Shown piece after piece: positions 34,755-44,217 of a DNA stretch of 64,000 bases. Positions within the stretch are counted from its first letter, which is position 1. Every line of letters begins with the position of its first letter. The notes below the pieces were generated by a model. The model made no database searches and was not told the DNA's origin. It was given only the letters and a program-made list of their open reading frames with translations. Source of the stretch: Epichloe hybrida (taxonomy: Eukaryota; Ascomycota; Sordariomycetes; Hypocreales; Clavicipitaceae); the NCBI GenBank assembly GCA_019022495.1, contig JAFEKR010000042.1:1-64000 (forward strand), written 5' to 3'. The translations under genes were made by a program, and so were the position numbers.

Positions 34755-35866
34755 ATGGATCCTCCAAGTGGGCAGAGCCTGCACCACAAAGACTCACAGG
34801 CAACCCTCATCTCGCTCCTGCAACTCGATCCGTCACCCATCGACACCCCGGGCCAATCCGATGACAATGACGACAACCAAGCTCTACACGGCAGCGATGC
34901 GGGCTCCGTCGAAAGCAATTCGTCGACGATGACGGCCGGCACGACGACCGCGCCTGGCTTGGGCAGCCATGGGGGCCGTAGCGCAGTCTACTACCGTTTG
35001 TTATTTTCCTACAATTGGGGCCAAAAAAAAAATCATGGGAAGAAAAGCTGACCACCCCCGTCGGGACCTGCACAGTAACCCGTCTGCAGAAGTACTCCTC
35101 CTACGCAACGAGCATCTTCACCGCCATCCACCTGACGAACACGTCTCTCATCCCAGCCGTGACCCGCTCCGTTCCCGGCTCGGAAGCCCCCTTACTCATG
35201 GCGCGCGAGATATACCAAACGACCCTCTCCGAGCCGGCCGTCGTCTTCCTCCCCGTGATAGCACACGTCGGGTCCGGGATAGCCCTCCGCCTGCTCCGGC
35301 GGTGGCAGAACATGAAGCGCTACGGGGGCGGCACGCCGGGCATGCACGCGCTGCGCCAGATGCGAGATTCCCTCTCTGGGAGAGGGGACGGGAGCGCGGT
35401 GCGGCTCTGGCCCCCGCTGAGTTACATATCCATCTCGGGGTACGCCCTGACGCTCTGCTACGGGGCGCACGTGTTCGTGAACCGGGTGCTGCCGCTGCTC
35501 GTGGAGGGCGATGGCTCGAATATCGGGCTGGCGTACGTGGCGCATGGGTTCGCGCGGCACCCTGTTACCTCGCACCTTGCGTATCTGGGATTGCTGGGCA
35601 CAGCGAGCGCACACATGGTCTGGGGCATGGCCAAGTGGTTGGGCTTGGCGCCGAGCACGATGGGCTGGAGGGGCAAGGGGAGCGTCGTGGTGGACAAGAA
35701 GACGAAGAGGGCGAGGCGGAGGAAGTGGTTGGGTGTTCATGGCGTGGCAGTTGGTGTCGCGGCCTTGTGGGCGGTTGGAGGACTCGGCGTTGTGGCGAGG
35801 GGAGGGTTGGCAGAAGGGTGGGTTGGCAAGGTGTACGATGAGTTGTTCGGCCGTGTCGGGTTGTAG
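34755..35866 (+). CDS. Mcp1-like mitochondrial outer-membrane protein (DUF1691), 343 aa
   Basis: Exons 34755-34995 and 35076-35866 (1032 nt, 344 codons including the stop), with an 80-nt intron (GTTTGT..CACAG). The spliced junction gives a continuous SAVYYLTRLQKYSSYA block, which matches the conserved start of the membrane region in this family. About 70 polar, Ser/Asp-rich residues precede it. Then come several hydrophobic segments with HLTNTSLIPAVTRS, a SYISISGYALTLCYGAH segment, and a basic loop (KKTKRARRRK) before the final helix. Yeast Mcp1 suppresses loss of Mdm10/ERMES and works with Vps13 in mitochondrial lipid supply; transfer of that role to this protein is inference. An upstream GTG at 34743 is in frame, but the ATG at 34755 is preferred. 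Confidence 0.72.
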
Positions 35867-36368
35867 ATGATGTATTCACTGTATGAGGCTCATGGAGCTG
35901 CGCCGAATAAAGAGCGCCCGAGCGTTGAGAATTCTTGTGGATTCAAGTCTGCATTGTGCGCAATTAATTAAATCGTGCTGCGTTGATGATGCACAACGCG
36001 TTCACTGATGACGAGGCGGGCGCGGCGCGCGCTAGTTCAAGGCCCCAGGGACACCTACACCCACTGTATGCCCTCTAAACCCGCTCCACCAGACCGGTCG
36101 GTCCAGACGTGCCAGCACTGCTAGCAGCCATGGACCCAGCTCCAGCCTCCACTCCAATCTTGTCGGCCCCGCCTGTTCGTGATATCCCTTCTTTGCGCCA
36201 TCTTCATCTTCCCCCCTCCACCCGGGGTTGTCTGTCAACGTCTAAGCCCGGCGCCATCCGTCCATGTTCATCAGCTCGCATGCAACACTCTCCGTCCTTC
36301 ATTCGGCAACTGGGGCATGCGCCCGCCTTATCACAGCAAGGTCGCTCGAATACGCAAACAACACGCTA
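35867..36368. other. Intergenic between Mcp1-like and F-box genes
   Basis: Terminator side of the Mcp1-like gene and upstream region of the F-box gene. Open frames that overlap the F-box start (for example 36109-36369 plus) have no recognisable content. No separate gene is seen. Confidence 0.5.
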
Positions 36369-38186
36369 ATGGCGATGCTCGGGAAACGAAAACTCGTTCA
36401 ATACGATGATGACGACGACAACGGCTGCGGCGACGGCGACGGCCAGGACAGGCCCAGAACCAGACTTTACCACCATCAAGGGGCCGAGTCCGCCCAGCAG
36501 TCAGTCCCGGGTCCTGAAGCGAAACGACCGCGGATGCTCCTCAACCCCGACAGCACGGCCGCTCTATCCGATGAGCTCCTCATACGCATATTCTCCTTCC
36601 TAGACGAGAAGACATTACTCGCCATATCTCCCGTATCCCGTCGTTTCGACCGCATCACATCCGATTCTCAGCTCTGGCGCCCTCATTACTATCTTCGCTT
36701 CATCCTGCCCCGTGCCCATAGAATACCTGGCTTTCGCACTGATGGCTCCACGCGCAACTCAAGCAAGCTGCGATACTCGGCCGGCAAGTCCATCTGGGCC
36801 GACGGCGGATGGGGTCGAAGGGGCGGGTTCGTCAACGCTTCTGCCGAGGCATCAACATCAGCATCGGTCGCCTTGCAACGGGATTCCGTCGACTGGAAGA
36901 AGCAATACAAACTGCGGCACAACTGGGCTCGCGGCCGGTGTGCCGTTGAAGAAGTCCAGGTAAGCCATGGGGAACGGGATGCGCCCGTCGCAGAGTGGCA
37001 AACACTCGTGAAGGTGGTCGAGGGACTGGCTGTGACCGTCGATGGGGCTTCGGGACTGCGGGCGTGGGATTTGAAAACGCGACGCCTCATCGCGCACACA
37101 AATTTGGCAACAGAAAAGGAATCCAGTCAGCCCAGCTGTCTTGCGGTGGATGATGCTTTGCTCAACAGCATGGGCATGCTAGATGCAGTTGTGGGATTCG
37201 AGGATGGGACTTTCGGAATCTGGAGGCTAGACATTGAAAAGCCAAGAACATGGCTCTTATATCGGCATGCCAAGGGCTATTTCGGCGAGCTGGTAGCCAT
37301 CACATATGGGCATCCGTATCTTCTGACAGCGTCACGACTAGGCTTCATTTCTCTCTTCTCCTTCGATGATACAGAAGAGGAGTCATCAACCACGTCATCC
37401 GACGAAGAGAAGCAGGCAATCGCGTCCGCAGTCCTGGCCCAGCCGCACCTCCTCACGTCCCTCAAATCCCATAGCACTCGCCCGCCACTGGCCTTGTCCA
37501 TCCGCCGAACCACAGCCTCGGTGGTTGCCTCGATTGCCTATACGTTCGATGCCGTTGGTGGTTGGTCCATCGGCATTCAAGATCTCGACATCAAGCCCTC
37601 TGGGGCTAGCAAGCCAGACATCGTCACGTCCAGGGTGGCCTACACGTTGCCCACGCAGACCCGCCGATCAGCCACGCCGTCTCCGCCATCATCGCCTCCC
37701 AACACACGATCGCGTTCCCCAACCCAGCCGCCGAGGGAGGAAGAGGACGGTCCCATACGCCTATGCTATAGCCACCCCTACCTGCTTGCCACCCTGCCGG
37801 ATAATACACTGGTTCTTCATCTTTGCACGTCAACCGCCTCATCACTGTCTATATCGCCGGGCATCCGCCTATGGGGCCATACCTCGGGCATTTCCGATGC
37901 CGAAATCACTCCCCGAGGCAAGGCCGTCAGCGTTAGCACGCGAGGCGGCGAGATACGTGTGTGGGAACTGGAAGGTCGTGTGGGCGGCAGCAGCGTTGAG
38001 TTGCGGCCCAGGCAGTCGGCGAATGACCCTGACAGGCGCGTATCAGCCCAAGAGGGCGGGACGCCACGGCTCACATCCGGTGCGGAAGATAGGAAGAACT
38101 GCGTCGGCTTCGACGATGAGATGGTGGTGGTTCTGAAGGAGGCCCGCGATGGGCGCGAGAGCTTGATGGTTTACGATTTTACATGA
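36369..38186 (+). CDS. F-box protein with a degenerate beta-propeller, about 605 aa
   Basis: A single exon. The frame is open from 36264, but the ATG pair at 36369/36375 (MAMLGKRK) starts the recognisable protein. An Asp-rich, basic N-terminus is followed by an F-box at about residues 66-112 (LSDELLIRIFSFLDEKTLLA, then VSRRFDRITSDSQLWR). The rest contains propeller-like repeats, for example VVGFEDGTFGIWRL, ITYGHPYLLTASRLGFISLF, and a C-terminal GHTSGISDAEITPRGKAVSV..EIRVWEL that reads as one clear WD40-type blade. A Ser/Pro/Arg-rich loop lies near 37650-37740. F-box proteins bridge substrates to SCF ubiquitin ligases through Skp1; the substrate of this one is unknown. Confidence 0.8.
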   Translation: MAMLGKRKLVQYDDDDDNGCGDGDGQDRPRTRLYHHQGAESAQQSVPGPEAKRPRMLLNPDSTAALSDELLIRIFSFLDEKTLLAISPVSRRFDRITSDSQLWRPHYYLRFILPRAHRIPGFRTDGSTRNSSKLRYSAGKSIWADGGWGRRGGFVNASAEASTSASVALQRDSVDWKKQYKLRHNWARGRCAVEEVQVSHGERDAPVAEWQTLVKVVEGLAVTVDGASGLRAWDLKTRRLIAHTNLATEKESSQPSCLAVDDALLNSMGMLDAVVGFEDGTFGIWRLDIEKPRTWLLYRHAKGYFGELVAITYGHPYLLTASRLGFISLFSFDDTEEESSTTSSDEEKQAIASAVLAQPHLLTSLKSHSTRPPLALSIRRTTASVVASIAYTFDAVGGWSIGIQDLDIKPSGASKPDIVTSRVAYTLPTQTRRSATPSPPSSPPNTRSRSPTQPPREEEDGPIRLCYSHPYLLATLPDNTLVLHLCTSTASSLSISPGIRLWGHTSGISDAEITPRGKAVSVSTRGGEIRVWELEGRVGGSSVELRPRQSANDPDRRVSAQEGGTPRLTSGAEDRKNCVGFDDEMVVVLKEARDGRESLMVYDFT

Positions 38187-39078
38187 ACGAAGGACGAGCT
38201 TGGATGATATGGGGGCATTGTGCTCTTTCAATTCCTTCTTCTACATACGGCATATTCTTTAGCCAACGGGGGAGCCTGGCGTTGTTTATGCAGGAGATGT
38301 GTTTCTTGAAGATAGATATACTCGCATGTACCGACAATCTACGCGCCGTGTGCTTTTGGACAGTACATCGCACTCCTTTTTGATCATTTCCTCTTTCTTC
38401 CTTCCTCTTCCTTTGTTTCTCTTCGTTTTTTCCTCTTATTGCGTGAACTTGGTTTGAGGATGACCCGCGTACCCTGTAGCTCGTTCATGTCAGTTGGACA
38501 ACGTTTTCCCCACCCCCAGTGTACAATGTCTGTAGTCATGTGAAGAGATGGGATGGAACCTCCGTTACGAGGTGCATCGGGGTAATACCACGCTATGAAC
38601 ACCACAACTTTCCTTTTCCCCCTCTTCCAGGCGAAAGGTCATGATGGCGAGAGGGCGAGATGCGGCGCTATCCCCGCGCATGCACGGCATTTTGTATCGA
38701 TAAGGCCGCGGCGGGCGGGCTATGGTGACTTTTATATCAATCCAATCAATCCCATGCATGCATGGGGGCTCGTAAACCCTTGCGCCACCCCCTGCTACCG
38801 ACGACTACATAAATCTGAAGCGGCATCTTGACAGTCACTGCTTGTTTTTGGCTTCTTTGAGTCGCTGCAGCGCCGTGACCCGACCCCCGTATCTTGTGAC
38901 TCATCCATCAACCGCAGTCAGTCAACCCCGCCCACCTTTAATCCGTGCCCGAGTACTACTTACTATACATATATATACAACGGAACGCAGCACGCGCTTT
39001 GGTTCGCCATCAGTGGCAGGCAGCCAAGGCCATCACGCGCGATTCAAAGCCATGAGCCATGGTGGTGCAACGTTGGAT

Positions 39079-39116
39079 ATTGGACATTGGTCATTGGTCA
39101 TTGGCCAATGGCCAAT
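39079..39116. promoter_or_regulatory. Phased CCAAT-box array
   Basis: Four ATTGG pentamers start at 39079, 39086, 39093 and 39100, exactly 7 bp apart, followed at 39105 and 39112 by two CCAAT in the opposite orientation, again 7 bp apart. The centre (CATTGGCCAATG) is palindromic. CCAAT is bound in fungi by the HAP/CBC complex. Whether this array is bound is untested. Confidence 0.5.
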
Positions 39117-39390
39117 GGATTGTTCCGCCAAAAGGCGCCGGCTTGCAATTGTTTTCTCGTACGGAGTAGTCCCCACGGAGCACATGCGGACTATTGCGGG
39201 CTTGGAAAATCTTGCTCTTTTTCTTTCTTTGTTATCAGCATTCGAGGCCCATTGGATGGATCCCGGATGTCCTAGATGTTCCCACTATTGGGAACGGTCT
39301 GGGCACCGAATGAACGTGTTCCAACGGTCATTGTTGGTTGTGATGCATAATACATGGGAGTAACTTATTACATACACACACATTCATGTA

Positions 39391-39496
39391 TGATGGAGGG
39401 GAGATGATGGAGGGGGATGATGGAGGGGAGATGATGGAGGGGGATGATGGAGGGGAGATGATGGAGGGGGATGATGGAGGGGGATGATGGAGGGGA
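39391..39496. repeat. Minisatellite, 13-14-bp unit ATGATGGAGGGG(G/A)
   Basis: About eight near-perfect tandem copies, purine-only on the plus strand apart from the T of ATG, ending at AGGGGAAAGC. It is immediately preceded by a short CA/TG-rich stretch (CATACACACACATTCATG). Confidence 0.9.
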
Positions 39497-41119
39497 AAGC
39501 TGCTATCGATAGACAGCCGGCGCCGCCCCAGCCGCCATGATGACCCCATACATACATCATAATAACGACGACATGACAGTGTTTTGACCCTGCTCCCTTG
39601 CAGGCAACTCTACGCTGATAAGGCCGACGAATAAAACGCCTTGTACGGAGTAGTACGGTACGCTCCCACTTCCAGCTTTCCCATCTTCAGCAACTTGCTC
39701 TCCGTTGAGGTCATCCCGCCGTGACTTGCAGCGAATCACACCCGACAACAGCAAGTGGGTGTGCCTGATGACCTTGGGCTGGCGACGGCACCTGACTGGC
39801 TGGGAGGGGTGAGCACGGGGGTGGGCCTAGCCGACTTTGCTACGCGCACATGTAGTACAGGTTATGCCGCTGCTCTCTGGGTGCACCACGCACTTGTGAG
39901 GAATCAATATATAGTGATGCTGGAGGATCGCGCTGAACATTGGAACAGCCAATGCAAGCAGGGTCCAAGTCGTGACATCTGTTTCGGCCGGCCTCGGAAA
40001 CAATGCGCCTGAACCAAGCTACCTGGGTAATACTTGAGCACCATGTACACTTGAATGTGTTTGAAAGTCAACTGGGTTGCATTATATACCTAGGTAGGCA
40101 AACAGCCCTCTTCCATGGAATTTTCCGTCATGAGAATCTGCTCTCAGTCCTGAGATTCCTGAGTGAGCGTATGCTCCGTACGGACGTATGTACAATCTCA
40201 TGCTTGTGCATGAGTCTTTGTATCCCGCCCCCCTCCACCGCTAGACCCACCCCCTCAGAATTTGTCCTCCTGCCCCTCCTTCTCGAAGTCACTTGTCGTC
40301 GTCGCTCCGTCTCTTTGGAAACAGGCTGACCTCGTGCACCCCGAAGAGAATCCCAGCTTATCATCTGGCTCCGTCCATCCACCCGTCTCTCAAACGCATT
40401 GGGAAACAATCGCCTTTGGCTCATGCCCTTGGTCAATTCCTCAATTCCCCAGGGGGCATCGACGACGCGAAAGACGCTGCGCCACCCACCGAGCACTTCC
40501 GGGTCTTCCCTGAGACCCAATCACGCTGGCGCCGCGTGGCCGCCTTGTTCTTGCGAAGGAGGGGGAGGAGTGGGAGGGGTGCGCTTCATCTCGTCGTGCC
40601 TGCGTCCCGCGTACATGTACATGTATGTGCACACATACTTTTGCCCACTTTTGGGTACCAACGAAGTCGACGCCTGCCTCTTGTTGTTGCGCCGTTGTTG
40701 CGTCGTTGTTGCATCAGTCATCGCCTCTTGAATCGCACAGCACAAGCCGAGGAGGGCTGAAAACCGCTAAAAACCCAAGTCAGCCCCCCTTGCTGCCTTG
40801 GTGCCTTTCCATTTGGCATCTTTGGTCTCGATTGCGCCAGGAAAAGCCAAATAACAGCGACTGGCGACTTTGGGCAATTGACTTGGGTGAATGAATCCTC
40901 CCCCTTCTCAGCTCAGCAACTGATTCCAGCTCTTGCCGCACGCCCTCTTCTTACCAGAACTGCCTACATACGTCCGTACGTAGAGTCTACTAGACACTCA
41001 ATCACTCACACGGCCCGTTTCCAACGGCCCTCCCTGGCCAAGTTGTCGCCACCCACTGGCACATCCCACGTCAGCCACTTGATTCACACCCCCCCCCTTT
41101 CCCCCCCCGGTCCACCGCC

Positions 41120-42469
41120 ATGGCTGACAAACCCGCGTCTGCTGTTCCCGCGCAGGCTTCCACTTCCATCGCCTTCGACAAGAACAAACAAGCTTCGTCG
41201 TCTACTCCTTATTTCTCTACTTCGATTGATCCCTCCGCATCCTCTTCTTCGTCTTCACCTTTGAATTTTGCGTCTTTTCATCGACAATTCTCCAATTCTT
41301 CCATGCCATCGAATCCGCAATCCATGGACAGACCTCATCCGTCAATGGCTCCACCACCCCCTCCAATGGAGTCCAAGAAGCTCAACATGGCCAGTTTGAT
41401 GTCACCACCCGACGTTGTTCTCGACAGTTTCCATCAAGGCCATTCGGCAATGAGAAGATTGAGTGGCGGCAATGGCAAACAAACAGCATCGCAGCAGCCT
41501 CTGCCCATGTCGCCACCAATTTCGCCATATAGCAAACCGATCACCACAGCCAATGCGCCGCCGACGACACCGACGACACCGACGACACCGCCTGGCCAAA
41601 TTGTCAAAGATCCCGTCTTGTACCCGGTCGACGAGCACTCTCCGGCCAGTCCTCCTCAGCCTCCGCTGTTTGCGCCTACGGAGCTGGAGCACCATCGAAG
41701 AATCGTTGATGAGCATGTCCGAGCCAGGTCGCAGAGCATTTTCGACAGTGTCGCACCGCCGAGGCGTGAGGACTACGAGTTGGCCCTTACATTCCGGTCT
41801 CAAGTCATGAAGCACTACATGACCAACCGAAAGGGCTGGCTTCGCAAGGAGCGAGCTCTCCTCGAGGCCGATCGACGGGCCGGCGCTCAGAGATATCACG
41901 CAATCATGCCAGCCAAGCCCATTGCAGCAAAAGTCCCCAGGCAGCGTGTTGACCGAGTCTCGAAACCGCATGCTTCTGCTCCTCGCCAGATCCGCACAAA
42001 CGCCAACGCCACCACCACCGGCACATCATGCCCGAACAGGCCCACAGGTCGCACTAGCGCGACGCCAGAACCCTCCAGGCGAGTCGTTGCTCCCAACCGT
42101 GAAGACAAGGATTTCAATTCCATTGTCGACCACTGCCCCCCGTTGGACTCGTTGCCGGCTCGTGCCAACAGCCTCAAGGTTGATTGGAAGGGTCAACCCA
42201 TCGACCTCAGCGGCGATGCTTATGCCAATCTTCTCCATCCCGATGAGCTTCTCTTGGCGGGCAACCTGCGTCTCGACTGTGCCACCTACCTGACGAGCAA
42301 ACGACGCATTTTTGACCGACGCCTCCAGTGTCTTCGCACGGGCAAGGAGTTTCGCAAGACGGATGCGCAGCAGGCTTGCAAAATTGATGTCAACAAGGCG
42401 TCAAAGTTATGGACTGCTTTCGACAAGGTGGGATGGCTAGACGCCAGCTGGGTCCGCCGCTTTCTATGA
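41120..42469 (+). CDS. SWIRM-domain protein (Fun19/Laf1-like), 449 aa
   Basis: A single exon with a strong start context. The first 200 residues are low-complexity and Ser/Pro/Thr-rich (poly-Ser SASSSSSSPL, PPPPPM, TTPTTPTTPP). A conserved helix-rich middle follows (REDYELALTFRSQVMKHYM..RKGWLRKERALLEADRR). The C-terminal 90 residues form a SWIRM domain: LHPDELLLAGNLRLDCATYL, then RIFDRRLQCL, FRKTDAQQACKIDVNKASKL and TAFDKVGWLD. SWIRM domains are found in chromatin proteins. In fission yeast the related Laf1/Laf2 belong to Clr6 histone deacetylase complexes, and budding yeast Fun19 is a related protein. A nuclear chromatin role is therefore likely but not shown here. Confidence 0.85.
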   Translation: MADKPASAVPAQASTSIAFDKNKQASSSTPYFSTSIDPSASSSSSSPLNFASFHRQFSNSSMPSNPQSMDRPHPSMAPPPPPMESKKLNMASLMSPPDVVLDSFHQGHSAMRRLSGGNGKQTASQQPLPMSPPISPYSKPITTANAPPTTPTTPTTPPGQIVKDPVLYPVDEHSPASPPQPPLFAPTELEHHRRIVDEHVRARSQSIFDSVAPPRREDYELALTFRSQVMKHYMTNRKGWLRKERALLEADRRAGAQRYHAIMPAKPIAAKVPRQRVDRVSKPHASAPRQIRTNANATTTGTSCPNRPTGRTSATPEPSRRVVAPNREDKDFNSIVDHCPPLDSLPARANSLKVDWKGQPIDLSGDAYANLLHPDELLLAGNLRLDCATYLTSKRRIFDRRLQCLRTGKEFRKTDAQQACKIDVNKASKLWTAFDKVGWLDASWVRRFL

Positions 42470-44217
42470 AACCTTTGGGCATTCGCACGACAAATTATTG
42501 CGAATGAAATGCGGCGATTTGCGAGCATTTATTCTTCTCCATGATATCTGGTTGTTGTTTTTTTTTTTTCAATTCGCTGCTTCATGTCGACATGGATGGG
42601 TTTGGCTGCGCCAAATACATGACAGGTCCATACAAGCATCAATCTTCTTGTGCCCATCATTTTTTCCTCCCCAGTTATCACTTTATTCCGCATTTGCCTG
42701 TTTTGGCACACCTTGGCTTATCTGCATCGCATCTCACGGCACGGCACACATCGGCACACATCGGCAACTCGATACACACGGAGCACTAGGCAACGTCACG
42801 ATACCCCGGAGTGGATCCAAGTTGACCACATCGATTTTACGTCACTCCACTCCACGTTTTGATTAGGTTTATTTTCCCTTGGTCCTTTTTTTTTTTTTTT
42901 TTCTTCGCCTTGATTGCACTGTCAGCCACCTTGATATTCCAGGGACGCTTATCAGCACGTTCTCCGATGTTGGTCGCTCTGCGACTTCAGGTGGATTAGA
43001 GATATTTCACGGTTCAGTTTGAGGATTCCAGGATATTGCACGTATGGCGTTTTATTTACTCGCGGGCTGTTCCTTCTTGGAGGACGAAGACGGCAGAATG
43101 GACAATGGGGCTCTCCGCGATGAGAAGTCATTGAACAGGAGCGAACCTCGGTCATGTTTCGCGATTAGTTGGCAGGCATTCTGATGGGTTCCTTTGGACC
43201 CCCTACATGGGAAACCGCCCGTGGCACAACCCACTTGGCATTGCATTTATATCTCTATAGTAGGCAGTTTTACGACTTGATTGCTCAGGTCCGCAATTTT
43301 TAACACGTCGAATGTTTCTTCGTTTAAAATCACTTACCGGGGCCATCTCATGCAATGTGACGACAAGTCGACGATGCTGCCGAACCAAGTGGGAGGAGGA
43401 GGGGGAGGGGAGGGTGCTGCGGATTGGCTGAGAATGCATGTCGTACCGAGGATGGATGTAAGCCAGATCTCGACCCCGATCTCGACCCCGATCTCGTCCG
43501 GGGATTGATGCTAATCTTAGCAACGAGTTCTGGTACGGCCCCGCCATCCGTAGGGCTGAAACTTTTTTTTTTTTTTTCGGCGACGGCATGACGCGGCCTT
43601 ATCGATTATCGATATCAACATGCGAGAGGAGAGGGCTCGTGATGGGGGCAAAGGGGTGAAGGGGGCGGGGGGAAGGAAGCGCAACACGCACCGTGAGACG
43701 AGGGGTCTTGAAGTAAAAGTGATGCTGTTCCGGTCGTCGATGGTCCGTCTGGATTGAAAGATTCGCGAGCGTTGGGTGACGGGTGCGTGTGATGGATGGA
43801 TGATGGCACAGGGGTAGGCTGCGCCCGGCCAGGGACGCGTTAAGCATCGTTTAAGAGGGTGCGATTGAATTCTACATGTTCTGTCTGCGTGGCAGTCGCT
43901 GTTCTTTGGAACTGCGCATCTACGGGGTTAAGTGGTGGTGCGTCTTTGTGCTAATGTTTGTGGGTGTACACGGTATTGTTATTGCCTGCCATTCGAGTTC
44001 ATTCATACACGTACGTGTCCGTCGTAAATGCGTCCGCCGCCGCCGCCGCTCTCATTTCACTTCTATATGCTGCACGGCCTTGAACCACTTCTGCTCGTCG
44101 CTCCTGATGGACATGTTAGCTGGCGTCATTCTTCATGCGGATGGGACGCAACGGGACGCAAGGCCTTGCTTGAAATAAATAGCCGCCCTTGGTTTCAGAG
44201 ACTCAGCATGCCATCAC
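42470..44217. other. 1.7-kb intergenic region between SWIRM and golgin genes (tail to tail)
   Basis: The two flanking genes converge, so this holds two terminators. I see T-tracts (near 42560 and an 18-base run ending about 42902), a T/A tract at 43562-43577, and a short GATCTCGACCCC tandem at 43466-43496. Open frames on both strands (for example 43203-43589 minus, 43876-44178 plus) have no recognisable content. Confidence 0.5.
43466..43496. repeat. Short tandem repeat, 12-bp unit GATCTCGACCCC
   Basis: Two and a half copies in noncoding sequence. Confidence 0.85.

Larger units (their letters stand above)
38187..41119. promoter_or_regulatory. 2.9-kb intergenic region upstream of the SWIRM gene
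   Basis: No supportable protein gene lies here. Open frames (38842-39363, 40293-40760 and others, plus strand) show no domain or family-like sequence. It contains a phased CCAAT-box array (39079-39116), a 13-bp minisatellite (39391-39496), three copies of a CTCCGTAC/GTACGGAG motif (39159, 39643, 40174), and pyrimidine-rich tracts just before the SWIRM start codon, which has a good context (CCGCCATGG). Such long leaders and promoters are common for developmental or regulatory fungal genes; an unannotated noncoding transcript is possible. Confidence 0.5.

Noticed and set aside
35192..35740. 182-codon minus-strand frame over the Mcp1-like gene
   Set aside because: Antisense shadow of a GC-rich coding exon, rich in Arg/Pro/His with no domain.
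38842..39363. 173-codon open frame in the 2.9-kb gap
   Set aside because: It runs through the CCAAT array, has no domain or plausible codon pattern, and was not called as a gene.
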